The notes beneath the pieces were generated by a model, which was not told where the DNA came from, did no database searches, and saw only the letters and a list, made by a program, of their open reading frames with translations. Position numbers and translations under genes: made by a program. From Nymphalis io (lineage: Eukaryota > Arthropoda > Insecta > Lepidoptera > Nymphalidae), in assembly GCF_905147045.1 (NCBI RefSeq), contig NC_065910.1:9300001-9364000 (forward strand): DNA of 64,000 bases, written 5' to 3'. Shown here piece after piece: positions 12,221 to 24,560 of the stretch (positions are counted from its first letter, which is position 1; each line of letters starts with the position of its first letter).

Positions 12221-12492
12221 CCGAGGCGTGGGGTACACATTTTGAACTTCCATACTCCAGGCTGCTACTGAGAATCTTTGACAAAAAACCCAATTAAATT
12301 TTTTTGGCCCGACTTGAAGATTGAACCCAGGACCTCGTGATATGTGGCTTTAGAGATCAAACCAACTAGGCAGTCAATTTATTAATAGGTATTAATTAAA
12401 ATATTATGAACTTAGTCTAAACCTTCTCCTCAAAAAAAGGGAGTGAAGACCTTAGCCCAGCAGTGGGACATTCACATTCTGTTACTGTTACT
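12221..12492. repeat. Family C head fragment followed by family B tail fragment
   Basis: 12221-12376 (minus) matches the head half of family C (CCAGGCTGCTACTGAGAATC, TTGAACCCAGGACCTCG, CAACTAGGCAGTC). 12419-12492 (plus) matches the last part of family B (CCTTAGCCCAGCAGTGGGAC, GTTACTGTTACTG). Confidence 0.6.
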
Positions 12493-13314
12493 GAACACAC
12501 AGTCCGGATAGCCACTGAAACAAAGTAAATATCTAAGTATGTAATAAAATAGACACTAATCTTCATTACAGTTACAGACAGACTCATCTAGCAGTTCATA
12601 CGTCCTCTCTATCAGTTTCCAAGTCTACAATCGGGTACAATAGACCACTCCGCATCCGACGAAGTAAATTTTTCAATGCACTACCAATCGTTTATACGAA
12701 TGACGATCCTGATCTATTTGACTTCAGAACAGAGTTAACTTTTAGAAATGGTATCGAAAATAGCAATCAGAAGCAATTTTGTTTTCTTGGAATTAGTGCG
12801 TTAGATATTTACTCACTCGATGTCTTTTCTATCGATAAATAACGTAACAGATAGACAGACATGCTTGCTTATTTACATTTAACGTGACATCATCTTCATG
12901 GCCGACTACATCGACGGTATATGACAAATATGTTTTTTTCCAGTTATATATATAATTGAAAAGGAAAAGTAATATATTTATAAGTCAAGTACATGTGTGT
13001 GGGTTGGGTGTAAATATAAAGGTTGTATTCTAACTAGCTCGCGACCTCAATGTTTTCGTTAAATGATTACATAACATTTCTCTAAATAACAGCTATTTTA
13101 GGCTTTTGCTATAATAACACATGATCAAAAAAGCAATAATAGTCCATACTATTAAACAAATATAATAAAAACGGGTGTAATAAAAATACATGGTCCAGTG
13201 TATAGAATGTGAAACTTATACGAAGATTGCGGATACAATTCCACGATGGTTAGACAGAATCGATGCAAGATATTACGAAAACGTATGGTAAATTGTAAAA
13301 TATTATATATTTGT
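12493..13314. other. No supported gene
   Basis: A frame without stops runs about 12540-12841 on plus after an AG, but I see no domain, no donor and no partner exon; see the rejected list. Confidence 0.35.
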
Positions 13315-13380
13315 GTACCGAGTTAGCACAGTGGTTAAGAGCACACGGGACGCGTTACACCGACACGACTTTTCCAAGCC
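13315..13380 (+). repeat. tRNA-like SINE head remnant
   Basis: ACCGAGTTAGCACAGTGG resembles a pol III A box region. No clear B box and no cloverleaf pairing, so not a tRNA. Confidence 0.3.
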
Positions 13381-13917
13381 AATATGACTTAATAACTTTC
13401 AAGAAAATACAATACTGATACAATACTGATTAATAAATATCCTATTTGTAATGTACTTACGTACACCGTCCATATTATTAACGCTGAAGGCTCATACCCA
13501 TTCTAATGTAAACTATTCTGTGTTCCACAGCAAAATTTAATAAAAGACTTGAGATACATTCAAGAAGACCAGCGCCATTGTTCTGTTAATCCGTAACTTA
13601 AATACTTTCTTTATAATTTCTATACTTTTCAGTTGTTATATTGTTCTTCGAGAAAATTACTTTTCTTTTGTAATCCTTACCATATATACATATATATAAA
13701 TAACCTTGTGTCGAGAACGGTAAAAATGAAATAATCAACCGACTACACATTCTTAAAAACCTTCGTAAAAACAATCAAATTTTATAATTGCAGACTTCTT
13801 CTAAGCCGGACCGTGTAAATATAAGAATAATGTCATAAAAACTAATAAAATATTTGTTTTCGGGATGAAGCACCAAGTATACAAAGTAATATATATTCTC
13901 ACCATGCCTCATTATAG

Positions 13918-14000
13918 AACAGCATCATGGATCTAGTGACGTGATTATAAGGCCACGGGTTCTGAGGTCCTGAGTTCAAGCCACTGAATCGCACCAATTT
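13918..14000 (+). repeat. Diverged family C head
   Basis: ATGGATCTAGTGACG, AAGGCCACGGGTTCTGAGG and TCCTGAGTTCAAGCC match the tRNA-like head of family C with several changes. Confidence 0.5.
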
Positions 14001-14080
14001 AAATCTTACTAGGCTTTATGTCAAGTTTTCAACTAGCAATAATCGCACCTCGGATTAACCTCATTGGTTACGATATTGCC

Positions 14081-15203
14081 TCTGCGCAAAGTTTTTCCAG
14101 CGTAAAACAAAAAGGCTTTTTGTCAAGAAATCTCATTAACAGTCCGGTAATTGGCATCGCCTTCACTATATCGAACAAAACATAAAACCGATAATCCATG
14201 AACTCTTTCCAGTCATGTCAGATTTGCCGCACAGTACAGTACAGTACAGTTCCGCGGAGATACCCAGTCTTTCTTGATAACGGCCACCTGGTCGGTTCGA
14301 AAACCTTCATAGGAGCTTTTCCGAACTAAATGGAAAGACAAAAAAATATATTTAAACCAGCCATTTTCTTTGTATTCTTAGTACAAATGAGTTATAATCA
14401 AAGGTTGGATGTCCACTTTGTGTAAAAGAAAAGAACGAGATTAATAATACAATTCCATCAATGGTCGCATTTGTAATGTTGTGTGACTTTTTGGTCGAGA
14501 CAGATAAGTCGTTTTTATATAAATGTATATCACTATGGATGTGGTATCATTATTTGGTTAGTGCAGACCACTGGTTACAATCACTTATCACATCTACCGT
14601 CAACCCTTGCTTGAAAATGTTCACATTTCTGATGTTTCATTGGAGTATGCGTAATGACAAATATTATTGTTTATTTTCGAAGGTATTTGACAAAATAATC
14701 ACTAATACAGACCGTAGTCAATAGTTACTCGACTTTAATTTTATTTTCCTAAATTATTTTTTTACCGGAAATGACGTCACTATAACTAATGGATACCGCA
14801 TCCAAAGATGTACTGTTCTCCTACAATTTGTCTTCTGAAGTCCGCCTACGTTATCTCTGTATAGCCAGAGCTGTAATTCAGCAAAGTTATTTGTACGACA
14901 ATTCATTCATTTCCAGTTACAAGTGGAGGGGATTGACCTATTTCTTAAGGTGTGCTTTTGAACTCAAGTGCATATTACAATTGAATAATGTATTTCACTT
15001 ATTTATACATGTAATTTGGTAGATATGATGACATGCAATAAAAAAAGTAAAGTAATAGCCCATATATGTCCCACTGCCGTACCTCCTCTCCTTTCGCTTT
15101 GAGCTTACTCAACCACTTAACAAAAAGGTCCTGGTTCAAATATTTACTTATTATCTTGAATCATTTATTACCTTTTTATATGTCATTGAGTTTTGTTTTA
15201 CAC
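14081..15203. other. No gene seen
   Basis: Contains an ACAGT tandem at about 14231-14250. Open frames at 14461-14724 (87 codons) and 14789-15022 (77 codons) have no recognisable domain and AT-driven composition. Confidence 0.35.
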
Positions 15204-15384
15204 GTATTTACTAATATTATAAATGTGAAAGTGAACCTCTGTCTGTCTTATACAGAATAGGATTCTTTTTTATCAATTTACCCTTCAAGGGAGTAAATTA
15301 GGAGATGAAGGATTGACTAATTTCTTGAGAGGATTTTCGATACAAACAAAAGTCTATGCGGGCGTATCCGCGGTTTAGTTAATT
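15204..15384 (+). mobile_element. Helitron-like non-autonomous fragment
   Basis: Opens with ACTAATATTATAAATGTGAA and CTCTGTCTGTCTTA, a start seen on many lepidopteran Helitron-like elements, and closes near GCGGGCGTATCCGCGGTT then TAGTT. The middle is diverged. Confidence 0.45.
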
Positions 15385-15820
15385 TTATAACTTTCTGATG
15401 TCATTGTTTAGTGGTTTTAAGTAAAATATAAATAATGTTATTTCTCTTTTTTATGTACCAAATACGATAATGATGTGCTCAACTGTTAATAGTAGTACTT
15501 AATCTAGTTATAGTATAAGTACGTATTTATAACTGTTAGAGATCCATGAAAAAAAATGATGATTACGTTTACAATATTATATAATTTAAATTAAATAATT
15601 AGTCTTAAATAATCAAACTTATGAAATTGTTAAAACAATAATATCAGTCATAACTAAATAATTAATGTAGGTCCGCCGATATATATCCCATCAAAAAAAT
15701 AAATTGAGCCAAGTTCAATGTTCAGTCCTGAAATTAATTTATATCAACATAAAATATTTTATAACAACTTAAAATATCATTTCTTCTTATAACTTAGCAT
15801 AATATATTCAAGCTTCTAAA

Positions 15821-16130
15821 CCGAGTCAGACCTTAGAATGCGTGAATCTTAACCGATGATCGTGGATTTAAGCCCGGGCAAGCACCACTGAATTTCACAA
15901 CACAAAAAAAATCACATGCTTAATTTGTGTTTATAATTCATCTCGTGCTTGACGGTGAAAGAAAACATCGTGAGGAAGCCTCATGTGTCTAATTTCATTG
16001 AAATTATGCCACATGTGTATTCTACCAACCCGCATTGGAGCAGCGTGGTGAAATAAGCTCTAAGCCTTCTCCTCAAAAGGGAGAGGAGGTCTTAGCTCAG
16101 CAGTGAGACATTACCAGGCTATTACTGTTT
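15821..16130 (+). mobile_element. tRNA-derived SINE, family B
   Basis: Head CGAGTCAGACCTTAGAATGC (mutated A box), AAGCCCGGGCAAGCACCAC, then the family middle and the tail CTTAGCTCAGCAGTGAGACA. Older than the 26506-26821 copy by its changes. Confidence 0.8.
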
Positions 16131-16403
16131 ACACGCAATTTTCAATCGTCATTCTACCAGACTATATTAAATGTAAAACTACCATCTATTTGGATTATAG
16201 AAATTCCTGAGAAAAACCAACAAGAAAAATCAACAATTTAGTGTTATTACAATTGTGTTTTTAATTACAAACATAGATATTCATAAATATAATATATTAA
16301 TTTTGTAATGTATATTTTGTTTTTATTTTAGTTTTAGTTTTATAATTAATTAATAAAAATCAATTATTAATCTTTTCCACAAATTTAATTACGTAATAGT
16401 TTA

Positions 16404-16456
<53 letters not shown>

Positions 16457-17726
16457 ACTAATACATAAGAAAATCTCTATGATAATAAATCGAGATAGGT
16501 AATTTATTTGAGTCCAATAAAAGGATAAAAACTCGTGGAAACGAACAAGATACACGTTGTTTGCAAACTTTGTTTCTTTATTCCAAAGTTACGCTAACTT
16601 TGATTACTAAGGGTTTTCTTTGGGCCTTCTTTTATCTAAATATGCCTGTAGCGTTTATATATTTTCCACTTATGTTACGGATGATTTAAGTTCGATTAAT
16701 ATCTAAACTTCTTTCGGTATCTAACTCATATATACGTTATATAAAATAATTATATAACAAGCTTAGCTTCGCAGTTTCACCCGCTTTAAATTTACACTAT
16801 AGATGTGACAAGCGTTAAATTGATGTTCTTGTTATTCCTTATAACATATTACGTTGATAAAAAGGTTTTATTCGTAAAATGATTACGTAACAAATAAGTC
16901 AACTGAAATGTAACGAGTTCTCAGAATATTGTCGAAAAAGGAAATTAAGTTTTAACATTGTTTGGCAATTCCCTTTTTCAATAGATTCGCATTAGATACG
17001 GTCAGCGAATGTAGACACACGAGCACACACACGTGCAGAGAAACTTGTACGAGTTAGTATCAGCTCTACTTTTTATAAGACCAAACTAAACAAGGGACGT
17101 CTTTAGCAATTGATAAAAGTACATCGGCCGACAAAAGACCCAATCTCAAAAATAGACACCAGAAAAAACTTTTCTGAAGGTTTTCGACGCGCTGAATTCG
17201 AAACAAATTTGAAATAGGTAGTGTAGTTTAACTGGCTTAAAAGATTTTTACCTATTTATTTTATAGTTTTTAATTAGAATTTTAGTTCGCATCACCACGC
17301 AAACTCCTCATTCTTTCTTAATCTAACTGTCTAATTCTTATAACATCTTTGTTGCATGACTTCTTGGCTGTCAGATTCACACATCCGATCCTCAAAACAA
17401 AGCCCTTCCAAAGACTTTACACGACTCAATGCTACAAATTCTTGATCGTTATTAAAATCGTCAAACCAACAAAATGAAGCCAATTCGATGAGGTTTGTAA
17501 AAAAGGTTGATGACTGACTTCCACGACTGCTATTTAAAACAGATTTAAGCCGTTGAAAATATCGAATCGTATTTTTTCAACAAAAACTTTTAAATCGACT
17601 TTCAGTTAAAATAACATTAAAAAAGCATATTCAAATTTAGAATCGATTCGATTCGAATATGTTATATATATATGTATATATATAACCCAAAACTTTGTAT
17701 AAACATCGCCACATTAACTAAACTAC
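16131..17726. other. No gene seen; includes (AT)n at 16409-16450
   Basis: The (AT)n tract is a simple microsatellite of about 21 units. The remainder is AT-rich with no domain or known repeat. Confidence 0.4.
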
Positions 17727-18028
17727 CGCAACAGCCTGTGAATGTCCCACTGCTGGGCTAAAGGCCTCCTCTCCTCATTTTGAGGAGAAGGTTTGGAGCT
17801 TATTCCACCACGCTGCTCCAATGCGGGTTGGTGGAATACACATGTGGCAGAATTTCAGTGAAATTAGACACATGCAGGTTTCCTCACGATGTTTTCCTTC
17901 ACCGTAAAGCACGAGATGAATTATAATCACAAATTAAGCACATGATAATTCAGTGGTGCTTGCCCGGGTTTGAACCCACGATCATCGGATAAGATTCACG
18001 CGTTCTAACCACTGGGCCATCTCAGCTT
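17727..18028 (-). mobile_element. tRNA-derived SINE, family B, near full length
   Basis: Left end AACAGCCTGTGAATGTCCC (tail), right end CACTGGGCCATCTCAGCT (head). B box GGGTTTGAACCC near 17966. Confidence 0.88.
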
Positions 18029-18225
18029 CAAATAATATTACATTTAAATCTTGAATAGCGAACAATATAGAAAATAATATGAAGTAATAAAAGTTGTGAA
18101 AAAATGTGCTTCACAGCGGACGGCGATGCAGAAGTGTCAATTTATGTTTTTTCTTAAACTTAACGGCTGAGGTCTGTGACATTAAATACTCCTTTATTAA
18201 TAATAGACTAATATTCTTAATACTA

Positions 18226-18300
18226 AGTATTGCTGATTGGTGGTTGAATAAGCAAAGAGTGGAGACAACTCAGACAGGCATGCACAAATCTTACCACTAA
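18226..18300 (-). repeat. Degenerate family A head
   Basis: CAGACAGGCATGCACAAATC then TTACCACTAA mimics the right end of minus-strand family A copies, with changes. Confidence 0.4.
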
Positions 18301-18949
18301 TTGAAATATAATGTAACAAACTCTTTTGAAAAAAAAACCGGACGTCCAATAGTTACTACTTTTAATTTATGATATTATTTTTTTTACATATCTTATGGTT
18401 AGAATATTCTAAGGCCTCTTACACACTTTATGAATTAATCTTTAAATTTGTACAGTATTAAAACCCGCCGTAGACTAGGTTTTTTTTTCTATGTTGTAAT
18501 TATAAAACATAACACGTTTCGACCCTGAGATAGACCGTATTGAATTTTGGTCACGTAGAATCTTTGTATTTTCTCCTCCGCGTGTCTCCTTCATTTAGGG
18601 TACCGTTAGAGTCTTTAATTTTATTTCGTATAAATTACCGAATTATTGTACCCTATTGTACGGAATTGGCTTATTGAATTTATTGTCCGGAAAAGTAATA
18701 AAAAAACATTTAAATAATTAATTTTGAAACATATTTCTTTTACCAAATTTAAATTCAAATTTGATGATGATAAAAAAAACTAATCAATTACAATATACTT
18801 TATTTATTCAAGGAGGTTCTTAAAATGATTATGCCGCCTACTCTTTATTACAAAAAAAAGTTCCTGTGGTTGGCGGCCTAGCTATTTATATTTTTCTTTA
18901 GGCAACTTAATGCATTTGTTATAGATGACAGCCTTATTTACATATATAA
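18301..18949. other. No gene seen
   Basis: AT-rich, no repeat recognised. Confidence 0.3.
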
Positions 18950-19073
18950 TTTTAAATAAGTGTATAAATACATAATACACGCAGACTCTAGGCGGGGATC
19001 GAACCCACGTCGAAACCACGTAACCCCGGAGCGGAAAGCAGCGTCACTGCCAACGGGCCATTCAAATTACCAT
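18950..19073 (-). repeat. tRNA-like SINE head, family E
   Basis: On the minus strand TGGCCCGTTGGCAGTG (A-box-like) and GGGTTCGATCCCCGCC (B box) are spaced as in a pol III promoter. The arms do not close a cloverleaf, so it is a retroposon head rather than a tRNA. Confidence 0.5.
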
Positions 19074-19566
19074 CAGATGGCCTAATTGCCAGACCGCCTA
19101 AAATTTATTACAAATTAAAAAAAGCAAACAACCGCTGGTACGAAGACGAAGTCATTCAGACCACAGAAGAACCGGCGTAATAAATTTGGCTTTTTATCTT
19201 AAATTCAAAAATTGCTTCTAAATTTCAAAATTGGAACACTATCTCATCAACTTACGTAGACGTGAAAAATTTATGCATAGAAATTTCTAGAAAGATACTT
19301 CTCAACGTCACGAAGACTTCAAGCGTGGACAGTTCTTTCCTTAGAAGTTACCACAAAATTCGCATAGCGGTGTCCTTTCTTTGTTCGGTATAAACGTTAC
19401 AAAATAACTGTCAGCTTTGACTATACTTGTGTAATATTACTATGATTAAATTTCTGTACAAACTATTTTAATTACAAGGCTATTAGGAATTTTAGTTTTT
19501 GAACTGTTTATTCAAATACATCGACCCATAAATACGCGATTTTATGTGGCGGTTAGTTTTAAAGGG

Positions 19567-19884
19567 ATTTTTTTATAGAATAGGAAGGCTATGTACTGGT
19601 GATAGGGCTTTGTGCAAGCTCGTCTGGGTAGGTACCACCCACTCATCAGATATTCTACCGCAAAACAGCAGTACTTGATATTGTTGTGTTCCGGTTTGAA
19701 GGGTGAGTGAGCCAGTGTAATTACAGGCACAAGGGACATAAAATCTTAGTTCCCAAGGTTGGTGGCGCATTGGCTATAAGCGATGGTTGACATTTCTTAC
19801 AATGCCAATGTCTAAGGGCGTTTGGTGACCACTTACCATCAGGTGGCCCATATGCTCGTCCACCTTCCTATTCTATAAAAAAAA
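19567..19884 (+). mobile_element. Family A copy with a tail-end fragment of another copy before it
   Basis: 19567-19587 is the left end of a minus-strand family A copy. 19592-19884 is a full plus-strand copy ending TTCCTATTCTATAAAAAAAA. It may have inserted into the older copy. Confidence 0.85.
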
Positions 19885-20157
19885 AAAGGCGGACAAGCAT
19901 TTGGGCCACCTGATGGTAAGTGATCACTAACGCCCATAAACATTGACATTGTAAGAAATGTTAACCATCGCTTACATCGCCAATGCGCCACTAACCTTGG
20001 GAACTAAGATGTTATGTCCCTTGTGCCTGTAATTACACTGGCTCACTCACCCTTCAAACCGGAACACAACAATATCAAGTACTGCTGTTTTGCGGTAGAA
20101 TATCTGATGAGTGGGTGGTACCTACCCAGACGAGCTTGCACAAAGCTCTACCGCCAA
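19885..20157 (-). mobile_element. Family A copy, inverted partner of 19592-19884
   Basis: Begins GCGGACAAGCATTTGGGCC, ends AAGCTCTACCGCC. Its poly(A) end abuts the poly(A) end of its neighbour, making tail-to-tail arms of about 270 bp. Confidence 0.88.
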
Positions 20158-20189
20158 TAAAATTAAGGTTTAATTTATCGTTTATTTTC

Positions 20190-20360
20190 ATTACACTATA
20201 CTAATATTATAAATGTGTAAGGAACTCTATTTGTTACACATTCAAAGCTAAGCCACTGACCCGATTTAATAAAATTTGGTACAAAGCAGACTTAAATCCC
20301 AAGGGCGGACGGCTATTTTATTACCAAATAAAAGTGTCTGTCTGTGATTCCAAAATAAAT
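20190..20360 (+). mobile_element. Helitron-like fragment
   Basis: Starts CTATACTAATATTATAAATG, then GCTAAGCCACTGACCCGATT and AAAATTTGGTACAAAGCAG, a layout common in lepidopteran non-autonomous elements. No clear 3' end. Confidence 0.45.
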
Positions 20361-22009
20361 ACCTCCTTTAAAGTTAAATATACAGAGCTAAATAATAATT
20401 GGAATTTTTGAGTTACAAAAACTAATACTATCGTTTTTGTTTCTGTTTTTCCAGATTAATCTTTAAAACGGCTAAAACATAACAAATTGAAATATCTGAA
20501 TTCTAATAAGATGTATTTCAAGGTTCCTTTTAGCATTTATTTCATCAAAATTGGTTGACTATGTCTTTCTCGTTGTTCTAAAGTTATATAAAAGTACGTA
20601 TTTTAGTTGTTGCAATATATGTTGTGGCCCATAGATGGCGCTGTGCTAAATATCTATGATACAACGTGTCAACAAAACAAATACATAAAACAAGACAGAT
20701 GACTATTTCTGAACAGTGGGATTTTAAGGACTAATACATCATGTATGATTTGACGGTACAAAGGTAGCTTCGTTAATAAAACTCAAAGAGCAGTTCAATT
20801 AAGACAGTTTGTGAGAACCGACCTATAATGGAGTGAACGAGATTAACTTTGTGCTCGAGACTCAACCTACGACCTATCACCGGTCTAATGTTGACGCGAC
20901 TTATTCTAAGAACTACACATTTTCATCAGTCATAGTAATTTACGAAAATTAAAACGTTATAGACGCTAAATCAATTAGCGTTTCTTTGTTACATTTCAAC
21001 TATCAGGCTTGGAAAAGAATATTTACACCACTTCTGAATATATCATCCAAAAGTGAAAACTGATTTTATAAAAAGTTCGAATTGGTCTTTTTTTTAAAAT
21101 CATATAAATTGATGTATATTACCAACTCAATTGCTCCTAAAATTCCAAATAACACATTCGAACACCTCACAAATCACAAGTCGCGCCAGTAATGACTTAA
21201 TTACTTTACCTTTCTGTCCACTAACAAAATGGTGGCCGTTTGAAATATATATATGACGGAACATCAGAAGGGTCTTTAAAATGATCTTGGCTTTTATCCT
21301 CCATGGTGGGCGTGATAATGGCGGAATATCCAAAATAAAGACACTTTTTAATTTTTCAGTTCACTGTTATTTAATTTCCCAGTACAATTACACAAAATAT
21401 AATACGGTTGGGTTGATTAACTTGGATTGAGAGAATAGGTTAGGAAGTGTCTGCCTCGTGTGAAGGTGACAAGCGAATGATCAGCTGTCAGCGCTTTTGA
21501 CGACACACTACCCTATTCGGGGTTACCCGCTCATAAAATAATTATTCTATTACAAATAACTAAATGTCATAAACAATTTGTTATAACAAAAAATCACAAT
21601 AATTATCAGACCATTAAAAGTGAGCAAACTATGATTACTACTTAATATCCTACTGAAATTATCAACGCGCCGTCATATCTATTTTAGTGTGTTTTAGTTG
21701 AACGGTAGCAAATTTGATTTGCTACAGCGCCATCGTAGCGGCGAGTTGTACATATATAGTGCAAAATATTAAAATCTCGCCCATAAAAAATCTAATATAT
21801 ATGTCGGCGACACTGTGGCGCTGTCATTGATTTAGACTATTGAATTTGAGACGAGAGTGATAGCATACTTTTTGTTGATATGTCACTCCGGAACGTCAAA
21901 TGGGCAGCCATCGCGTGGCTTGACGTCATCGACGGATCTCCGTTAACTTTAATAACGTTTGAATTATAATATAACTGGATGAATGGATTTACCTAATGTC
22001 TTTAATGAT
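20361..22009. other. No gene seen
   Basis: Two small stretches contain GGCGCTGT or its reverse (20636-20645 and 21825-21835). No domain in any frame. Confidence 0.35.
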
Positions 22010-22322
22010 ACAGTACAGTACAGCAGTACAGTAACAGCCTGTGAATGTCCCACTGGTGGGCTAAGGCCTCTTCTCCCTTTTTGAGGAGAAGGTTTGGAGC
22101 TTATTCCACGTCGCTGCTCCAACGCGGGTTGGTGAAATACACATGTGTCAGAATTTCAGTGTAATAAAACACATGCAGGTTTCTTCACGATGTTTTCCTT
22201 CACCGTCAAGCACGAGATGAATTATAATCACAAATTAAGCACATGAAAATTCAGTGGTGCTTGCCCGGTTGATTGAGCCCACGATCATCGGTTAAGATTC
22301 ACGCGTTCTTACCACTGGGCCA
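22010..22322 (-). mobile_element. tRNA-derived SINE, family B
   Basis: Tail end ACAGTACAGCAGTACAGTAA and CAGCCTGTGAATGTCCCACT, head cut just after ACCACTGGGCCA, losing the last few bases. Confidence 0.85.
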
Positions 22323-22647
22323 AATGATACGCTGATGTTTAATATATCTGCTAACTTTCATTTTCAACGATCAAATAGTATCATAGTCTATTAATCTGGA
22401 ACTGATATATCATTTTAAATACACACACAGAACACAGCACAGAATTGAAAAACGTTGCGTTCTCACCCAACATGAAAGCTGAATGGTACGCTTTTTCAGG
22501 ACATATCACAGTTGCAGACATAGCAACAATATAAGATTATATGTATGGTTATAATATACTAATGTTTTGTTATTCTTATATACCTACGTCCATTTATATA
22601 ATATCCGTCCATATATTATATCCACGTATATTAAGTGGTCAAATCTG

Positions 22648-22683
22648 AACCTGTTCTGATAGTACTTACTATCAGAACAGGTT
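22648..22683. repeat. Perfect hairpin, 17-bp arms, 2-nt loop
   Basis: AACCTGTTCTGATAGTA, then CT, then its exact reverse complement. Not part of a recognised repeat. Confidence 0.95.
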
Positions 22684-22876
22684 TTTAATTGATTTAAACA
22701 CGTTCTTTTTATTTATTTATTTATTTGGATCCCCAGTTGTACATAACACACATTCAAAACACTTTTTACGTTAACTTAAAACTAACTATACACAACCGAT
22801 TACAAATCACACCATTCACAAACACAATTACAAAACAAATCAAAAATAAAATAAAAACCGAAAATAAAAATATTTC

Positions 22877-23188
22877 AGTACAGTAACAGTAAATGTCCCA
22901 CTGCTGGGCTAAGGCCTCCTCTCCCTTTTTTTTTTTTTTGAGGAGAAGGTTTGGAGCTTATTCCACCACGCGAGAAGTCAAAAGTCAAAAGTCGAGATGG
23001 CCCAGTGGTAAGAACGCGTGAATCTTAACCGATGAACGTGGGTTCAAACCCGGGCAAGCACCTCTGAATTTACATGTGCTTAATTTCTGTTTAAAATTCA
23101 TCTCGTGCTTTTCGGTGAAGGAAAACATCGTGAGGAAACCTGCATGTGTCTAATTTCATCGAAATTCTGCCACATGTGTATTCTACCA
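22877..23188. mobile_element. Family B SINE with inverted 5' half
   Basis: 22877-22973 is the 3' part on minus (CCCACTGCTGGGCTAAGG to TTCCACCACGCG). 22992-23188 is the 5' part on plus (GTCGAGATGGCCCAGTGG to GTATTCTACCAA). The break lies at neighbouring points of the SINE, with roughly 15 consensus bases lost. Confidence 0.85.
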
Positions 23189-24327
23189 AAAATATTTCAA
23201 TAATGAACAAATACAAAAACAGAAACAAAAGGTAGTAACTAATTAAATTATTAAGCAAATTAACTAGAAGAAACATCACACTTTTTCAGATGAGAGCCCG
23301 TCACAAACAATGTCCAGTGTTACTGTGTTTTACACAATAATTATACTCTCGCGATGTTCGCGATATTGGAGCATTCTGTCCAAGTTTCGTTCGAGTGCGA
23401 CTTTTCATTTTCTTTTCATATTCAGTGGTACCATGTCATGTCAGTCATAACAACGTCCACGTTTCCATTGGAGTAGCGTAGTGGAATAATCTCCAAAGCT
23501 TTACAACACGATGGCTTTTACCCAGCCCTGGCACACATATGGGCTGTTACATATAGTGGAATGTACTTTGAGCTACTGAGGTTTAATACAAAATTAAATA
23601 TATTTAGTAAAAATTAGGATATTCCTTTACAATACAAAAGCGTTGTTTAAAAAAAAGGCATGCTAATTTTAAAAGCCGCCATTTTATTGGTAAATTGAAA
23701 GGTAAAGTAATTAATTAATTAATGACGCAAGCTGTGATTTGTTGAATGTGTTCAATTGTGTTATTTGGATTTTTAAGAGTAATTCAGTGAGCTTTAGATC
23801 AATTTATAAGATTTAGTGTTCTATTTTTAAAAATACCAATTTTTAATACAATCAGTTTTCACTTATGGATGCTAACGTATATTCTTTAAATGATTTCTAG
23901 TACTTATATTCAATTTATTTAAAGAATATAAATATGTTTTATATTTATTATCTTGCAATGTCATATGCCATATTCAACGTTTAAATCTATAAAAACCAAT
24001 AACGAAACTCCACCTACTTACATATACATTCAAATAACTATCGAATAGCATTTTAAAAATTGCTTTCTTTTCTTTTCCTCTCGAAAGTTCCATCGCATAT
24101 AAATAGTTCGTGTATTAAAATATTCCATTTTTAAAATCATTTATTGCAGAAACAGTGTGTTAAGGTTTTATAACATGTATAGACCAATCGAGGTAAGTGC
24201 AGCATCTGTAATATACCGGGGACAAAAACGATCATACGCCCCAACGGACGGCTATGCGCTAACTGCCTTATAGTGCTGTTATGAGATATTTTTATCGAAA
24301 TGTAAAAACTAAAATTATATGTTTTTT
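23189..24327. other. No gene seen
   Basis: 23455-23505 carries a weak trace of family B (GGAGTAGCGTAGTGGAATAA). The rest is AT-rich and unassigned. Confidence 0.35.
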
Positions 24328-24560
24328 ATCTATACTAATGTTGTAGAGAGTACAATATTATTTTTTTGTATGTTTGTTTGTAATGGATAAACTCATAAAC
24401 TACTAAGCTGATTTTAAAAAATCTTTCACTTACAGAAAGCTACATTATCAGCAAGTAACATAGGCTATATTTTGCAAAAATTTGCCATAACCCGAGGAAT
24501 GTTATTTTTCTTATAAAAGTTATTATTTGGCGTGCGCTGCGAAAACTATTGATGATACCT
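24328..24560 (+). mobile_element. Helitron-like fragment
   Basis: Starts TCTATACTAATGTTGTAGAG; holds ACTACTAAGCTGATTTT, AAAGCTACATTATC, CATAGGCTATATTTT and CCCGAGGAATG, the usual order of such elements, but lacks an end. Confidence 0.5.

Noticed and set aside
12540..12841. Stop-free frame of about 100 codons on plus after an AG, containing RSKFFNALPIVY
   Set aside because: No start, no donor, no partner exon and no recognised domain; open frames of this size are expected several times in 64 kb. A decayed LINE C-terminus is possible but unsupported.
14461..15260. Three successive plus-strand open frames of 87, 77 and 64 codons
   Set aside because: Different frames, no domain, no consistent splice sites, hydrophobic content explained by AT-rich codons.
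18950..19073. tRNA gene candidate
   Set aside because: A and B boxes are present but the acceptor stem does not pair and spacing is wrong; a SINE head fits better. The same holds for the heads of families B, C and D.
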